Below the pieces are notes generated by a model. That model was not told the origin of the DNA. It saw only the letters and a list, made by a program, of their open reading frames with translations, and searched no databases. A stretch of 18,684 nt of DNA from Lacrimispora sp. 210928-DFI.3.58 (GTDB lineage: Bacteria; Bacillota; Clostridia; Lachnospirales; Lachnospiraceae), in the NCBI RefSeq assembly GCF_020554865.1, contig NZ_JAJCIC010000054.1:1-18684 (forward strand), in the 5' to 3' direction. Position numbers and translations under genes: made by a program. Numbering within the stretch: the first letter of the stretch is position 1; each line of letters starts with the position of its first letter. Positions 7,994 to 15,522 of this stretch are shown in pieces.

Positions 7994-8449
7994 ATGGCAT
8001 ACGAAGGACGCGGATTATATCTGGAGGATTTTGAGATTGGAAAGACCTATGAGAGCCCTGGCCGCACGATCACAGAGGCGGATGTGGTGAACTTTGCAGG
8101 ACTTTCCGGTGATTTCAATCCTCTTCACATGGATGAGGAATTTGGCAAGAACAACATGTTTGGAAAGCGGGTTGCACACGGCGCATTAGGGCTGATCATT
8201 GCAACCGGAATGTCCAATCAGACAGGCCTTTTTGAGGGGACTACCATTGCATTCTTGGAGCTGACAGCAAAATATACAGCTCCCCTGTGCATCGGCGATA
8301 CCGTGCATCTGGAAATGGTCCCCACAGAGGCCGCTCACAGCAGGAAGCCAAAGAGAGGCATCTTAAAGATCATGGCAAAACTGGTAAACCAGGAGGGAAC
8401 GGTGATCCTGGAGTCTCCATGGACGCTTATGATGAAGGCAAAGGAATAA
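7994..8449 (+). CDS. MaoC-type (R)-specific enoyl-CoA hydratase
   Basis: A 151-residue single hot-dog domain of the MaoC/PhaJ group. The hydratase-2 motif reads SGDFNPLHMDEEF (residues 38-50), with Asp40, Asn42 and His45 at the catalytic positions, followed by FGKRVAHGALG (56-66). Such enzymes hydrate enoyl-CoA to (R)-3-hydroxyacyl-CoA or the reverse. I chose the ATG at 7994 because AGAGG (7981-7985) is 8 bases away; an in-frame GTG at 7985 overlaps that site. It is the last gene of the sigma-54 operon. With the upstream crotonase it would allow interconversion of R and S hydroxyacyl-CoA through the enoyl-CoA. A copy of the 111-bp repeat begins 6 bases after its stop. Confidence 0.88.
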   Translation: MAYEGRGLYLEDFEIGKTYESPGRTITEADVVNFAGLSGDFNPLHMDEEFGKNNMFGKRVAHGALGLIIATGMSNQTGLFEGTTIAFLELTAKYTAPLCIGDTVHLEMVPTEAAHSRKPKRGILKIMAKLVNQEGTVILESPWTLMMKAKE

Positions 8450-8455
8450 TAGAGT

Positions 8456-8566
8456 AAACCTGCATGCGCCCGGCGGGCCAGTGCTCCACCGCACCATGAA
8501 AGCCTGGCGGGCGCATGGGGCATACCTGAACTTAGTGCCGCCTGACGGCGGCGGGGCTTTTATAGT
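8456..8566 (+). repeat. 111-bp two-hairpin repeat unit (single copy after maoC)
   Basis: This copy begins AAACCTGCATGCG and ends CTTTTATAGT, the same boundaries as the tandem units at 18400. It contains hairpin 1, ATGCGCCCG pairing with CGGGCGCAT, and hairpin 2, GCCGCC (8537-8542) with GGCGGC (8547-8552), followed by GGGGCTTTTA. Hairpin 2 with its short T run might act as a weak terminator for the upstream operon. Compared with the units at 18400, hairpin 1 has two paired substitutions that keep base pairing. Confidence 0.75.
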
Positions 8567-8772
8567 AAAAAGTACAGATCGTGCATCGTCTGATAATTAA
8601 CCGGATCTTATGCGGAATTTGATTTCTGTCAGATAAGTGATACAGCAGAGGCGTGGCCCCCTATGCCCGCGCTGGAATATCCCTTTGAAGATGGGGTTGC
8701 GCAGAAGGCCCGGTTAATTGTCAGGCGATGCTTTTTACTATAAAAGTCCGCCCGCTGGACGCATGCAGGTTT
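8456..8772. repeat. 317-bp composite inverted element built on the 111-bp unit
   Basis: The left arm is a full 111-bp unit. The right end (8735-8772), read on the minus strand, is an internally deleted unit: the first 27 bases (AAACCTGCATGCGTCCAGCG...) joined directly to the unit's last ten (CTTTTATAGT). Between them is a core whose ends are also inverted: GCATCG then TGATAATTAACCGG on the left (8583-8604) and CCGGTTAATTGTCAGGCGATGC on the right (8710-8731). The centre (about 8605-8708) is unique here and has no convincing ORF. The whole looks like a small non-coding inverted-repeat (MITE-like) element. With the promoter and leader of rfbA it fills the 489-base gap between maoC and rfbA. Confidence 0.75.
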
Positions 8773-8843
8773 GCTTAAAAAGGAAAGATGCGTGAATATA
8801 CGTGAACGATTTATTAATAATCTCGAAATATTTTCCGCTTTAT

Positions 8844-8872
8844 TTGAAAAAATAAGGATAGTATGATATATT
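8844..8872 (+). promoter_or_regulatory. Sigma-70-type promoter of the rfbABD genes
   Basis: TTGAAA (8844-8849) and TATATT (8867-8872) are separated by exactly 17 bases in an AT-rich stretch just outside the inverted element. Transcription would start near 8879, giving about a 60-nt leader. AGGAGG at 8928-8933 precedes the rfbA ATG. The AT-rich stretch 8773-8843 holds nothing else I recognise. Confidence 0.65.
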
Positions 8873-8938
8873 GGACAAAGAATACGAGAGATGCTTCAGG
8901 CGGCCGGGATTTGCGGCCCATGGAGTTAGGAGGAAAGA

Positions 8939-9838
8939 ATGAAAGGGATTATACTGGCCGGAGGAAGCGGGACGAGACTGTATCCGCTGACAAAAGTGAC
9001 ATCGAAGCAGCTGCTTCCCATTTATGACAAACCTATGATCTATTATCCGTTATCCGTTCTGATGAATGCGGGAATACGTGATATCCTGATTATTTCAACG
9101 CCGGATGATACGCCCAGGTTTGAGGAACTGCTGGGGGATGGACACCAGTTTGGGATCAACCTGAAGTATGAAGTGCAGCCCAGCCCAGACGGACTTGCCC
9201 AGGCGTTTATCATCGGTGAGAAATTTATTGGCAGCGATTCCGTTGCCATGGTTCTGGGAGACAACATTTTCCATGGGCAGGGGCTCACAAAGCGCCTGAA
9301 GGCAGCAGCCTCCAGGGAAAAAGGTGCTACCGTATTCGGCTACTATGTGGATGATCCGGAGCGGTTCGGCATTGTGGAGTTTGACAAGGATGGAAAGGCG
9401 ATCTCCATCGAGGAAAAGCCAAAGCAGCCAAAGTCCAACTACTGCGTCACAGGCCTGTATTTCTATGACAACCGGGTGGTGGAGTATGCAAAGAATTTAA
9501 AACCCTCCGCCAGAGGCGAGCTGGAGATCACAGATCTCAACCGCATCTATCTGGAAAACGGTGAGCTGGATGTGATACTCTTAGGCCAGGGCTTTACATG
9601 GCTGGATACGGGAACACATGAGTCCCTGGTGGAAGCCACCAACTTTGTAAAGACCGTGGAGACCCACCAGCACCGCAAGATCGCCTGCCTGGAGGAGATC
9701 GCCTACTTAAGAGGCTGGATCACAAAGGAGCAGGTGCTTGAGACCTATGAGGTGCTTAAGAAAAACCAGTACGGCAAGTATTTAAAGGACGTGCTTGACG
9801 GAAAATACGTGGATAAGCTCCACAACAGGGAGTTTTAA
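8939..9838 (+). CDS. rfbA: Glucose-1-phosphate thymidylyltransferase
   Basis: A 299-residue cytosolic nucleotidyltransferase that makes dTDP-glucose from dTTP and glucose-1-phosphate, the first step of dTDP-rhamnose synthesis. The nucleotide-binding signature [13 protein letters not shown] is at residues 6-18, followed by [17 protein letters not shown] (23-39). The metal-binding Asp108 lies in GDNIF, and the sugar-phosphate-binding segment is PDGLAQAF (83-90). EEKP and [10 protein letters not shown] complete the RmlA pattern at normal length. It is the first gene after the promoter at 8844. The rfbB gene follows after 15 bases. Confidence 0.96.
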   Translation: MKGIILAGGSGTRLYPLTKVTSKQLLPIYDKPMIYYPLSVLMNAGIRDILIISTPDDTPRFEELLGDGHQFGINLKYEVQPSPDGLAQAFIIGEKFIGSDSVAMVLGDNIFHGQGLTKRLKAAASREKGATVFGYYVDDPERFGIVEFDKDGKAISIEEKPKQPKSNYCVTGLYFYDNRVVEYAKNLKPSARGELEITDLNRIYLENGELDVILLGQGFTWLDTGTHESLVEATNFVKTVETHQHRKIACLEEIAYLRGWITKEQVLETYEVLKKNQYGKYLKDVLDGKYVDKLHNREF

Positions 9839-9853
9839 TTTGGAGGAAATAAG

Positions 9854-10876
9854 ATGAAGATCATTGTTACCGGCGGAGCCGGATTTATCGGAAGCAATTT
9901 TGTGCACCACATGGTGAACAAGTATCCGGAATACGAGATTATCAACCTGGACCTGCTGACCTATGCTGGAAACCTGGAGAATCTAAAGCCAGTGGAGGAC
10001 AAGCCAAACTATAAGTTCGTCAAGGGCGATATCGCAGACAGGAAGTTCATTTTTGACCTGTTTGAGAAGGAAAAGCCGGATATGGTGGTAAACTTTGCGG
10101 CAGAGAGCCATGTGGACCGCTCCATCACGGATCCGGAGGCCTTTGTCAGGACAAATGTGATGGGAACCACGACCCTGTTGGACGCCTGCCGCACCTACGG
10201 CATTAAGCGTTACCATCAGGTATCCACGGATGAGGTATACGGCGACCTGCCTCTTGACAGGCCGGATCTGTTCTTTACAGAGGAGACCCCGCTGCACACA
10301 TCAAGCCCCTATTCTTCCTCAAAGGCCAGCGCTGACCTGTTTGTACTGGCTTACCACAGGACATACGGGCTGCCGGTCACTGTGTCACGGTGCTCCAACA
10401 ACTATGGCCCTTATCATTTCCCGGAGAAGCTGATCCCCCTTATTATCAGCCGTGCCCTGGCTGACGAGGAGCTTCCTGTATACGGAACAGGGGAAAATGT
10501 CAGAGACTGGCTTCATGTGTCTGACCACTGCCAGGCGATTGACCTGATCATCCACAAGGGCCGTGTGGGCGAGGTCTACAATATCGGCGGCCACAATGAG
10601 CGCACCAACCTGGAGGTGGTGAAGACCATCTTAAAGGCCCTGGACAAGCCGGAGAGCCTGATCAAGTTTGTGACAGACCGTCCTGGTCATGACAGACGTT
10701 ATGCAATTGATCCCACAAAGCTGGAGACAGAGCTGGGCTGGAAGCCTCAGTACAATTTTGATACAGGAATTGTACAGACGATCCAGTGGTATCTGGACAA
10801 CCAGGATTGGTGGAAAAATATTTTAAGCGGCGAGTACAGCAGCTATTTTGATAAGATGTACGGAAACCGCCTGTAA
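9854..10876 (+). CDS. rfbB: dTDP-glucose 4,6-dehydratase
   Basis: A 340-residue extended short-chain dehydrogenase/reductase that converts dTDP-glucose to dTDP-4-keto-6-deoxyglucose with bound NAD. The Rossmann motif GGAGFIGSN is at residues 7-15. The dehydratase active-site triad Thr125-Asp126-Glu127 is in STDEVYGDL, and the YxxxK pair is Tyr153/Lys157 in YSSSK. FAAESHVDRSI, conserved in RmlB, is at 81-91. GGAGG lies before the ATG. The next gene of the pathway is separated by an unusually long, hairpin-rich gap of 184 bases although it probably shares the transcript. Confidence 0.96.
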   Translation: MKIIVTGGAGFIGSNFVHHMVNKYPEYEIINLDLLTYAGNLENLKPVEDKPNYKFVKGDIADRKFIFDLFEKEKPDMVVNFAAESHVDRSITDPEAFVRTNVMGTTTLLDACRTYGIKRYHQVSTDEVYGDLPLDRPDLFFTEETPLHTSSPYSSSKASADLFVLAYHRTYGLPVTVSRCSNNYGPYHFPEKLIPLIISRALADEELPVYGTGENVRDWLHVSDHCQAIDLIIHKGRVGEVYNIGGHNERTNLEVVKTILKALDKPESLIKFVTDRPGHDRRYAIDPTKLETELGWKPQYNFDTGIVQTIQWYLDNQDWWKNILSGEYSSYFDKMYGNRL

Positions 10877-10888
10877 AACGAAAGCTGT

Positions 10889-10983
10889 GGCTGACAAAAG
10901 TCAGGCGCGGTCCTTCGGGTGTACTGGTCGCTTGGCAATCATGGTATCAGTACACCGGGAGGGAGCGCTTCCTTCTGTCAGCC
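10889..10983 (+). other. 95-nt imperfect hairpin between rfbB and rfbD
   Basis: GGCTGACAAAAG (10889-10900) pairs with CTTCTGTCAGCC (10972-10983) except for one wobble. Inside, GTGTACTG (10919-10926) pairs perfectly with CAGTACAC (10948-10955), with further complementary GC-rich blocks between. The long stem starts 13 bases after the rfbB stop. It has no T tail, so it is not a classical terminator. It could be a processing or stability element or a repeat. Confidence 0.6.
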
Positions 10984-10996
10984 TTTGTTGCGAAGT

Positions 10997-11033
10997 ATCC
11001 GGCAAAACGCGCCGGCGATGCGTTTTGCCGGAT
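10997..11033 (+). other. Perfect 14-bp hairpin upstream of rfbD
   Basis: ATCCGGCAAAACGC (10997-11010) and GCGTTTTGCCGGAT (11020-11033) form a perfect 14-bp stem with a 9-base GC-rich loop. It ends 14 bases before the rfbD ribosome binding site. No T run follows. It may mask or space the start of rfbD, act as a roadblock, or be a REP-like repeat. Confidence 0.7.
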
Positions 11034-11060
11034 CCGGAGGATAGAACGGAGGTTTTGAAT

Positions 11061-11921
11061 ATGAGGATTCTGGTAACTGGCGTGAAGGGGCAGCTGGGAC
11101 ATGACGTGATGAATGAGCTGGCGCGCAGAGGCCTGACAGGCATCGGCGTGGACGTGGAGGAGATGGATATCACGGACAGCGCTGCCTGCGAACGCGTCAT
11201 AAGAGAAGCAGAGCCAGAGGCAGTCATCCACTGCGCAGCATATACTGCAGTAGATGCTGCTGAAGATAACCTGGAGCTGTGCCGCAGGGTCAATGCCGAG
11301 GGAACCCGCAATATCGCAAAGGTCTGCAGGGCACTTGATATCAAGATGATGTATATCAGCACAGATTATGTGTTTAACGGTACCGGGGAGCGGCCCTGGG
11401 AGCCCGATGACCACAGGGAGCCCTTAAATGTCTACGGCCTCACAAAGTATGAGGGAGAGATCGGAGTAGAGCAGAACCTGGAAAAGTATTTTATTGTCCG
11501 CATTGCCTGGGTATTTGGTGTGAACGGCAAGAACTTTATAAAGACCATGCTGCGCCTGGGAAAGGAACGCGGCGCTGTCAGCGTGGTGGATGACCAGATC
11601 GGTTCTCCCACCTATACCTATGACCTGGCAAGGCTTCTTGTAGATATGGTCCAGACAGAAAAGTACGGGCGCTACCATGCCACCAACGAGGGACTTTGCA
11701 GCTGGTATGAGTTTGCCTGCGAGATTTTCCGCCAGGCAGGCATGGGCGAGGTGAAGGTGACGCCGGTGGATTCTGCGGGCTTTCCGGCAAAGGCAAAGCG
11801 GCCGAACAACAGCCGCATGAGCAAAGAAAAGTTGACGGAAAATGGCTTTGAGCGCCTGCCCTCCTGGCAGGATGCACTGGGAAGGTATCTTGCGGCGCTG
11901 AAGGAAAACGGGCAGCTGTAA
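11061..11921 (+). CDS. rfbD: dTDP-4-dehydrorhamnose reductase
   Basis: A 286-residue NAD(P)H-dependent reductase that performs the last step to dTDP-L-rhamnose. The N-terminal GVKGQLGHDV (7-16) is the nucleotide-binding loop. The SDR catalytic residues are Thr101 and Tyr125/Lys129, in STDYVF and YGLTKYEGE. RIAWVFG and the C-terminal RPNNSRMSKEKL match RmlD proteins. I chose the ATG at 11061, with GGAGG at 11048-11052. The same frame is open further upstream but runs through the hairpin-rich gap and would add 71 non-homologous residues. No rfbC (3,5-epimerase) lies nearby, so that step must be encoded elsewhere. Confidence 0.95.
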   Translation: MRILVTGVKGQLGHDVMNELARRGLTGIGVDVEEMDITDSAACERVIREAEPEAVIHCAAYTAVDAAEDNLELCRRVNAEGTRNIAKVCRALDIKMMYISTDYVFNGTGERPWEPDDHREPLNVYGLTKYEGEIGVEQNLEKYFIVRIAWVFGVNGKNFIKTMLRLGKERGAVSVVDDQIGSPTYTYDLARLLVDMVQTEKYGRYHATNEGLCSWYEFACEIFRQAGMGEVKVTPVDSAGFPAKAKRPNNSRMSKEKLTENGFERLPSWQDALGRYLAALKENGQL

Positions 11922-11930
11922 AAAGCAACC

Positions 11931-11959
11931 CGTAACTGTGAGGGTACGGAACAGTTACG
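11931..11959 (+). other. Hairpin between rfbD and glmM
   Basis: CGTAACTGT (11931-11939) pairs perfectly with ACAGTTACG (11951-11959) around an 11-base loop. No T tract follows, so it is probably not a strong terminator. The glmM ribosome binding region lies about 20 bases further on. Confidence 0.5.
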
Positions 11960-11990
11960 AAGTGATCAATATTCAGAAAGGATTGGAAAG

Positions 11991-13343
11991 ATGGGTAAGT
12001 ATTTTGGAACAGACGGCTTTCGCGGGGAAGCCAACGTGGATCTGACAGTGGAGCACGCCTATAAGGTGGGACGCTTCCTGGGCTGGTACTATGGACAGAA
12101 GGCGCCGGATGAGCGTTGCAGGATCGTCATCGGAAAGGATACGAGAAGAAGCAGCTATATGTTTGAATATTCGCTGGTGGCAGGACTGACAGCCTCCGGT
12201 GCGGACGTATACCTGCTCCATGTGACCACGACCCCAAGTGTATCCTATGTGGTGCGTACAGAGGGCTTTCACTGCGGCATCATGATCTCCGCCAGCCACA
12301 ACCCCTTCTACGACAACGGCATTAAGGTTATCAATGAAAAAGGAGAAAAGCTGGAGGAATCTGTTATCACAGAGGTGGAGCGGTATCTTGACGGGGAAAT
12401 GGGCGAGATCCCTCTGGCAAAGAAGGATAACATTGGCCGGACTGTGGATTTTGCCGCTGGCAGAAACCGCTATATCGGATATCTGATCTCTATTGCTACC
12501 CGCTCCTTTAAGAATATGAGAGTGGCATTGGACTGCGCCAACGGAAGCGCCTCCGCTATTGCAAAGAACGTATTTGACGCCCTGGGAGCAGAGACCCATG
12601 TGATAAGCAATGAGCCAAACGGCTTAAACATCAATACAGACTGCGGTTCCACTCACATTGAGCACCTCCAGAAATTTGTTGTGGACCAGAAGTGCGATGT
12701 CGGCTTTGCCTATGACGGAGATGCAGACAGGTGCATTGCTGTGGACAGCAAGGGCCGCGTGGTTGACGGCGATGTGATCATGTACATCTGCGGCAAGTAC
12801 ATGAAGGAGCAGGGGTCCCTGTTCCATAATACGGTAGTTACCACCATCATGTCCAACTTCGGCCTTTACAAGGCCTTTGAGCGGGAAGGCATCTCCTATG
12901 AGAAGACCGCAGTGGGCGATAAGTATGTGTATGAAAATATGGCAGCTACAGGCCATTGCCTTGGAGGCGAGCAGTCAGGCCACATTATTTTCAGCAAGCA
13001 TGCAACCACCGGAGACGGCATCCTGACCTCCTTAAAGGTGATGGAGGTCATCCTGGAGAAGAAGCAGACTTTAGAAAAGCTGGCCTCCGAGGTTGAGATC
13101 TATCCTCAGGTCCTCAAGAATGTGAGGGTAAAGGATAAAAAGGCTGCCCAGGATGATGAGGCAGTACAGGCAGAGGTGTCAAAGGTGACAGAGGCACTGG
13201 GAACAGATGGACGCATCCTGCTTCGCCAGTCAGGTACAGAGCCTGTGGTGCGCGTGATGGTGGAGGCTTCGGATATGGACACCTGCGAAAAATATGTGGA
13301 TCAGGTGATCAATGTGATGAAGGCCCAGGGGCACTGCCTGTAG
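11991..13343 (+). CDS. glmM: Phosphoglucosamine mutase
   Basis: A 450-residue member of the alpha-D-phosphohexomutase family that converts glucosamine-6-phosphate to glucosamine-1-phosphate for UDP-GlcNAc, peptidoglycan and glycans. The N-terminal GTDGFRG is at 6-12. The active-site serine loop MISASHNPFYDNGIK has the phosphorylatable Ser102. The metal loop DGDADR (242-247) supplies three aspartates, the sugar loop GGEQSGH is at 325-331, and the C-terminal phosphate loop RQSGTEPVVRVM is present. The ISASHNPFYDNG signature favours GlmM over phosphomannomutase. It follows rfbD by 69 bases and may share its transcript. No convincing terminator follows; only a weak 7-bp inverted repeat (13371-13377 with 13413-13419) is visible. 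Confidence 0.92.
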   Translation: MGKYFGTDGFRGEANVDLTVEHAYKVGRFLGWYYGQKAPDERCRIVIGKDTRRSSYMFEYSLVAGLTASGADVYLLHVTTTPSVSYVVRTEGFHCGIMISASHNPFYDNGIKVINEKGEKLEESVITEVERYLDGEMGEIPLAKKDNIGRTVDFAAGRNRYIGYLISIATRSFKNMRVALDCANGSASAIAKNVFDALGAETHVISNEPNGLNINTDCGSTHIEHLQKFVVDQKCDVGFAYDGDADRCIAVDSKGRVVDGDVIMYICGKYMKEQGSLFHNTVVTTIMSNFGLYKAFEREGISYEKTAVGDKYVYENMAATGHCLGGEQSGHIIFSKHATTGDGILTSLKVMEVILEKKQTLEKLASEVEIYPQVLKNVRVKDKKAAQDDEAVQAEVSKVTEALGTDGRILLRQSGTEPVVRVMVEASDMDTCEKYVDQVINVMKAQGHCL

Positions 13344-13421
13344 GGAGCTGGCAGTACGCATTTTATGATGAATGGGAATGGAAGGCATAACCATTAGGAA
13401 TAGTGAAAGAAATCCCATTGC

Positions 13422-13450
13422 TTGTCAGTCTCCCCGACTTATGCTATAAT
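13422..13450 (+). promoter_or_regulatory. Strong sigma-70-type promoter upstream of leuA
   Basis: TTGTCA (13422-13427) and a perfect TATAAT (13445-13450) are separated by 17 bases, with TG two bases before the -10 as an extended element. Transcription should start near 13457, leaving a leader of about 315 nt before leuA. That is long enough to hold regulatory RNA. Confidence 0.8.
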
Positions 13451-13498
13451 AAAATAACGTTGCGGCGAAGCGGCCAAAGTTACAGCAGATGCTGTATG

Positions 13499-13531
13499 AA
13501 GTCCTGGAATGTCGTTCCAGGGCTTTTCTTT
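13499..13531 (+). terminator. Terminator-like hairpin in the leuA leader (candidate attenuator or small-RNA end)
   Basis: AAGTCCTGGAA (13499-13509) pairs with TTCCAGGGCTT (13515-13525), 11 pairs with one wobble and a 5-base loop, followed by TTCTTT. It lies only about 42 bases after the predicted transcription start. A smaller hairpin TACAGC-AGAT-GCTGTA sits just before it. It could be an attenuator controlling leuA or the end of a roughly 75-nt small RNA. I see no T-box sequence and no leucine-rich leader peptide. Confidence 0.6.
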
Positions 13532-13772
13532 ATGAAGCCGCGGTGCAAAATACGGAAACTCAAGTGCCGCAGACGATTTTGACAGAAAAGGAATGATGAT
13601 AAAGTGGGGCTGAATCAGTAAAAGTATTGCTGTTCATCGTCCGCCGTTATGGTGTGGTCGAGCGACTGCCCGCAAGGGCTTAAGGACAGAGATCAACAGG
13701 CAGGAAGACAAAGCGGACGCAAGAACGCACAGGCAGCTGTGCAGAAAAAGATGGACAGAATGGAGGAAACAT
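13532..13772 (+). other. Remaining leuA leader with nested stems
   Basis: Downstream of the terminator-like hairpin, GTCCGC (13639-13644) pairs with GCGGAC (13713-13718). It encloses CTGCC/GGCAG (13666-13670 with 13699-13703) and, as an alternative inner fold, GCCC-GCAA-GGGC (13668-13679). These suggest a folded leader but match no riboswitch class I know. Stretch 13532-13638 shows nothing I can name. GGAGG at 13762-13766 is the leuA ribosome binding site. Confidence 0.35.
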
Positions 13773-15440
13773 ATGTTAAATTATAAGAGATATAAAAGAG
13801 TACCGGTAGTGGATTTCCCGGAGCGTACATGGCCGGATAAGGAGATCATGAAGGCGCCGATATGGTGCAGCGTGGACTTAAGAGACGGTAACCAGGCATT
13901 GGTTGAGCCTATGGTGGTGGAGGAGAAGGTGGAGATGTTCAACCTTCTTGTGAAGCTGGGCTTTAAGGAGATCGAGGTGGGCTTCCCGGCTGCATCCCAG
14001 ATCGAATATGACTTCTTAAGAACATTGGTGGAGCGCCGCCTGATCCCTGACGATGTGGAGGTACAGGTTCTGGTACAGTGCCGTGAGCACTTGATCAAGA
14101 GGACCTTTGAGGCCTTAAAGGGCATTAAGAAAGCCGTTGTCCACATTTACAATTCCACATCTACCCTGCAGAGAGATGTGGTATTCCACAAGGATAAAGA
14201 GGAGATCAAGGACATCGCCATTGTGGGCACAAAGCTGGTGCAGCGCTATGCAGCGGAATGTGACACAGAGGTCCGCCTGGAGTACTCACCGGAGAGCTTT
14301 ACGGGCACAGAGCTGGACTTTGCTCTTGATATCTGTACAGCAGTGCAGGAAACATGGGGGGCAACAAAGGAAAGGCCGATCATCATCAACCTTCCATCTA
14401 CCGTTGAAATGACCACCCCGAATGTATATGCAGACCAGATCGAGTGGATGCACACCCATTTTAAGAACAGGGAGAGCATCATTTTAAGTGTACATCCTCA
14501 CAATGACAGAGGTGAGGGCATTGCAGCCACAGAGCTGGCTCTTCTTGCAGGAGCTGACCGTGTGGAGGGAACCTTATTCGGAAACGGCGAGCGCACAGGT
14601 AACGTGGATATTCTGACAGTTGCCTACAACATGTTCTCCCAGGGCATTAATCCTGAGCTGAATATTGAAAATGTGCGTGAGATCGCAGAGGTCTGCGAGC
14701 GCTGCACAAAGATGGAGATCCCGCCCCGTCATCCATACGCAGGAAAGCTGGTATTTACTGCATTCTCCGGTTCCCACCAGGATGCGATCAACAAGGGCAT
14801 GCAGGCTCTCAAGGAGAGACATGGAGAATACTGGGAGGTTCCTTACCTTCCCATCGATCCCAGCGACATTGGCAGGGAGTACGAGCCGATCGTGCGCATC
14901 AACAGCCAGTCCGGAAAGGGCGGCGTAGCCTTTGTAATGGATACCTTCTACGGCTTCAAGCTCCCAAAGGGAATGCACAAGGAGTTTGCAGATGTGATCC
15001 AGAAGATCTCCGAGCAGCAGGGTGAGGTGGCCCCGGAGCAGATCATGGCAGAGTTCAAGAAGAACTACTTAGAGCGCAAGGAGCCTATGCACTTCCGCAA
15101 GTGCCGTATTACAGATACGGAGACAGCAGACGGCGAGTTTGCAACCCTGGCCAGAGTGACTTACACGGATCACGGTATTGAGAAGACCTTTGAGGGTATT
15201 GGAAATGGTCCTATTGATGCAGTACAAAGAGGTATGGAGGATGCTCTGGGCATCCAGATCAAGGTGTTGGATTACACCGAGCATGCGTTGGCATCTGGTT
15301 CCGGTGCACAGGCTGCTTCCTATATCCATCTGGTAGATCAGGCCAGCGGAAAGGCTACCTACGGCGTAGGTATCAGCTCCAATATCACAAGAGCTTCCAT
15401 CCGCGGTATCTTCAGTGCGGTAAACAGGATCTTTTATTAA
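13773..15440 (+). CDS. leuA: 2-isopropylmalate synthase (LeuA type 2)
   Basis: A 555-residue enzyme that condenses acetyl-CoA with 2-oxoisovalerate in the first committed step of leucine synthesis. The substrate/metal motif SVDLRDGNQAL is at 33-43, the metal-binding HPHND at 241-245, and GNGERTGNVD at 270-279. The N-terminal RTWPDKEI opening and the length of about 555 place it in the longer LeuA subfamily (alpha-IPMS, also found in actinobacteria) rather than the shorter E. coli-like form. The C-terminal part, from about residue 430, corresponds to the leucine-binding LeuA dimer domain, so feedback inhibition is expected. No other leu gene is adjacent. It has its own promoter and long leader, and a terminator follows 10 bases after its stop. 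Confidence 0.94.
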   Translation: MLNYKRYKRVPVVDFPERTWPDKEIMKAPIWCSVDLRDGNQALVEPMVVEEKVEMFNLLVKLGFKEIEVGFPAASQIEYDFLRTLVERRLIPDDVEVQVLVQCREHLIKRTFEALKGIKKAVVHIYNSTSTLQRDVVFHKDKEEIKDIAIVGTKLVQRYAAECDTEVRLEYSPESFTGTELDFALDICTAVQETWGATKERPIIINLPSTVEMTTPNVYADQIEWMHTHFKNRESIILSVHPHNDRGEGIAATELALLAGADRVEGTLFGNGERTGNVDILTVAYNMFSQGINPELNIENVREIAEVCERCTKMEIPPRHPYAGKLVFTAFSGSHQDAINKGMQALKERHGEYWEVPYLPIDPSDIGREYEPIVRINSQSGKGGVAFVMDTFYGFKLPKGMHKEFADVIQKISEQQGEVAPEQIMAEFKKNYLERKEPMHFRKCRITDTETADGEFATLARVTYTDHGIEKTFEGIGNGPIDAVQRGMEDALGIQIKVLDYTEHALASGSGAQAASYIHLVDQASGKATYGVGISSNITRASIRGIFSAVNRIFY

Positions 15441-15450
15441 AAATGTTGAG

Positions 15451-15483
15451 AGAACCGGCTTGAAATAACAGTCGGTTCTTTTT
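15451..15483 (+). terminator. Rho-independent terminator of leuA
   Basis: AGAACCGGCT (15451-15460) pairs with AGTCGGTTCT (15470-15479) with one wobble, around a 9-base loop, and is followed by a run of Ts (15479-15483). It lies 10 bases after the leuA stop. Only 33 bases separate it from the AGGAGG of bioY, so bioY must use read-through or a promoter I cannot recognise. Confidence 0.85.
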
Positions 15484-15522
15484 CATAGCAGGAAGACCTA
15501 CACAGGTTTCAGGAGGATGATA

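Noticed and set aside
10848..11060. N-terminal extension of rfbD by 71 codons
   Set aside because: The extension translates the hairpin-rich gap and overlaps rfbB. A good ribosome binding site and the family N-terminus MRILVTG support the start at 11061.
13457..13772. T-box leader or leucine-rich leader peptide before leuA
   Set aside because: I found no GGGTGG-ACCGCG-type T-box sequence, and the short frames in the leader contain almost no leucine codons.
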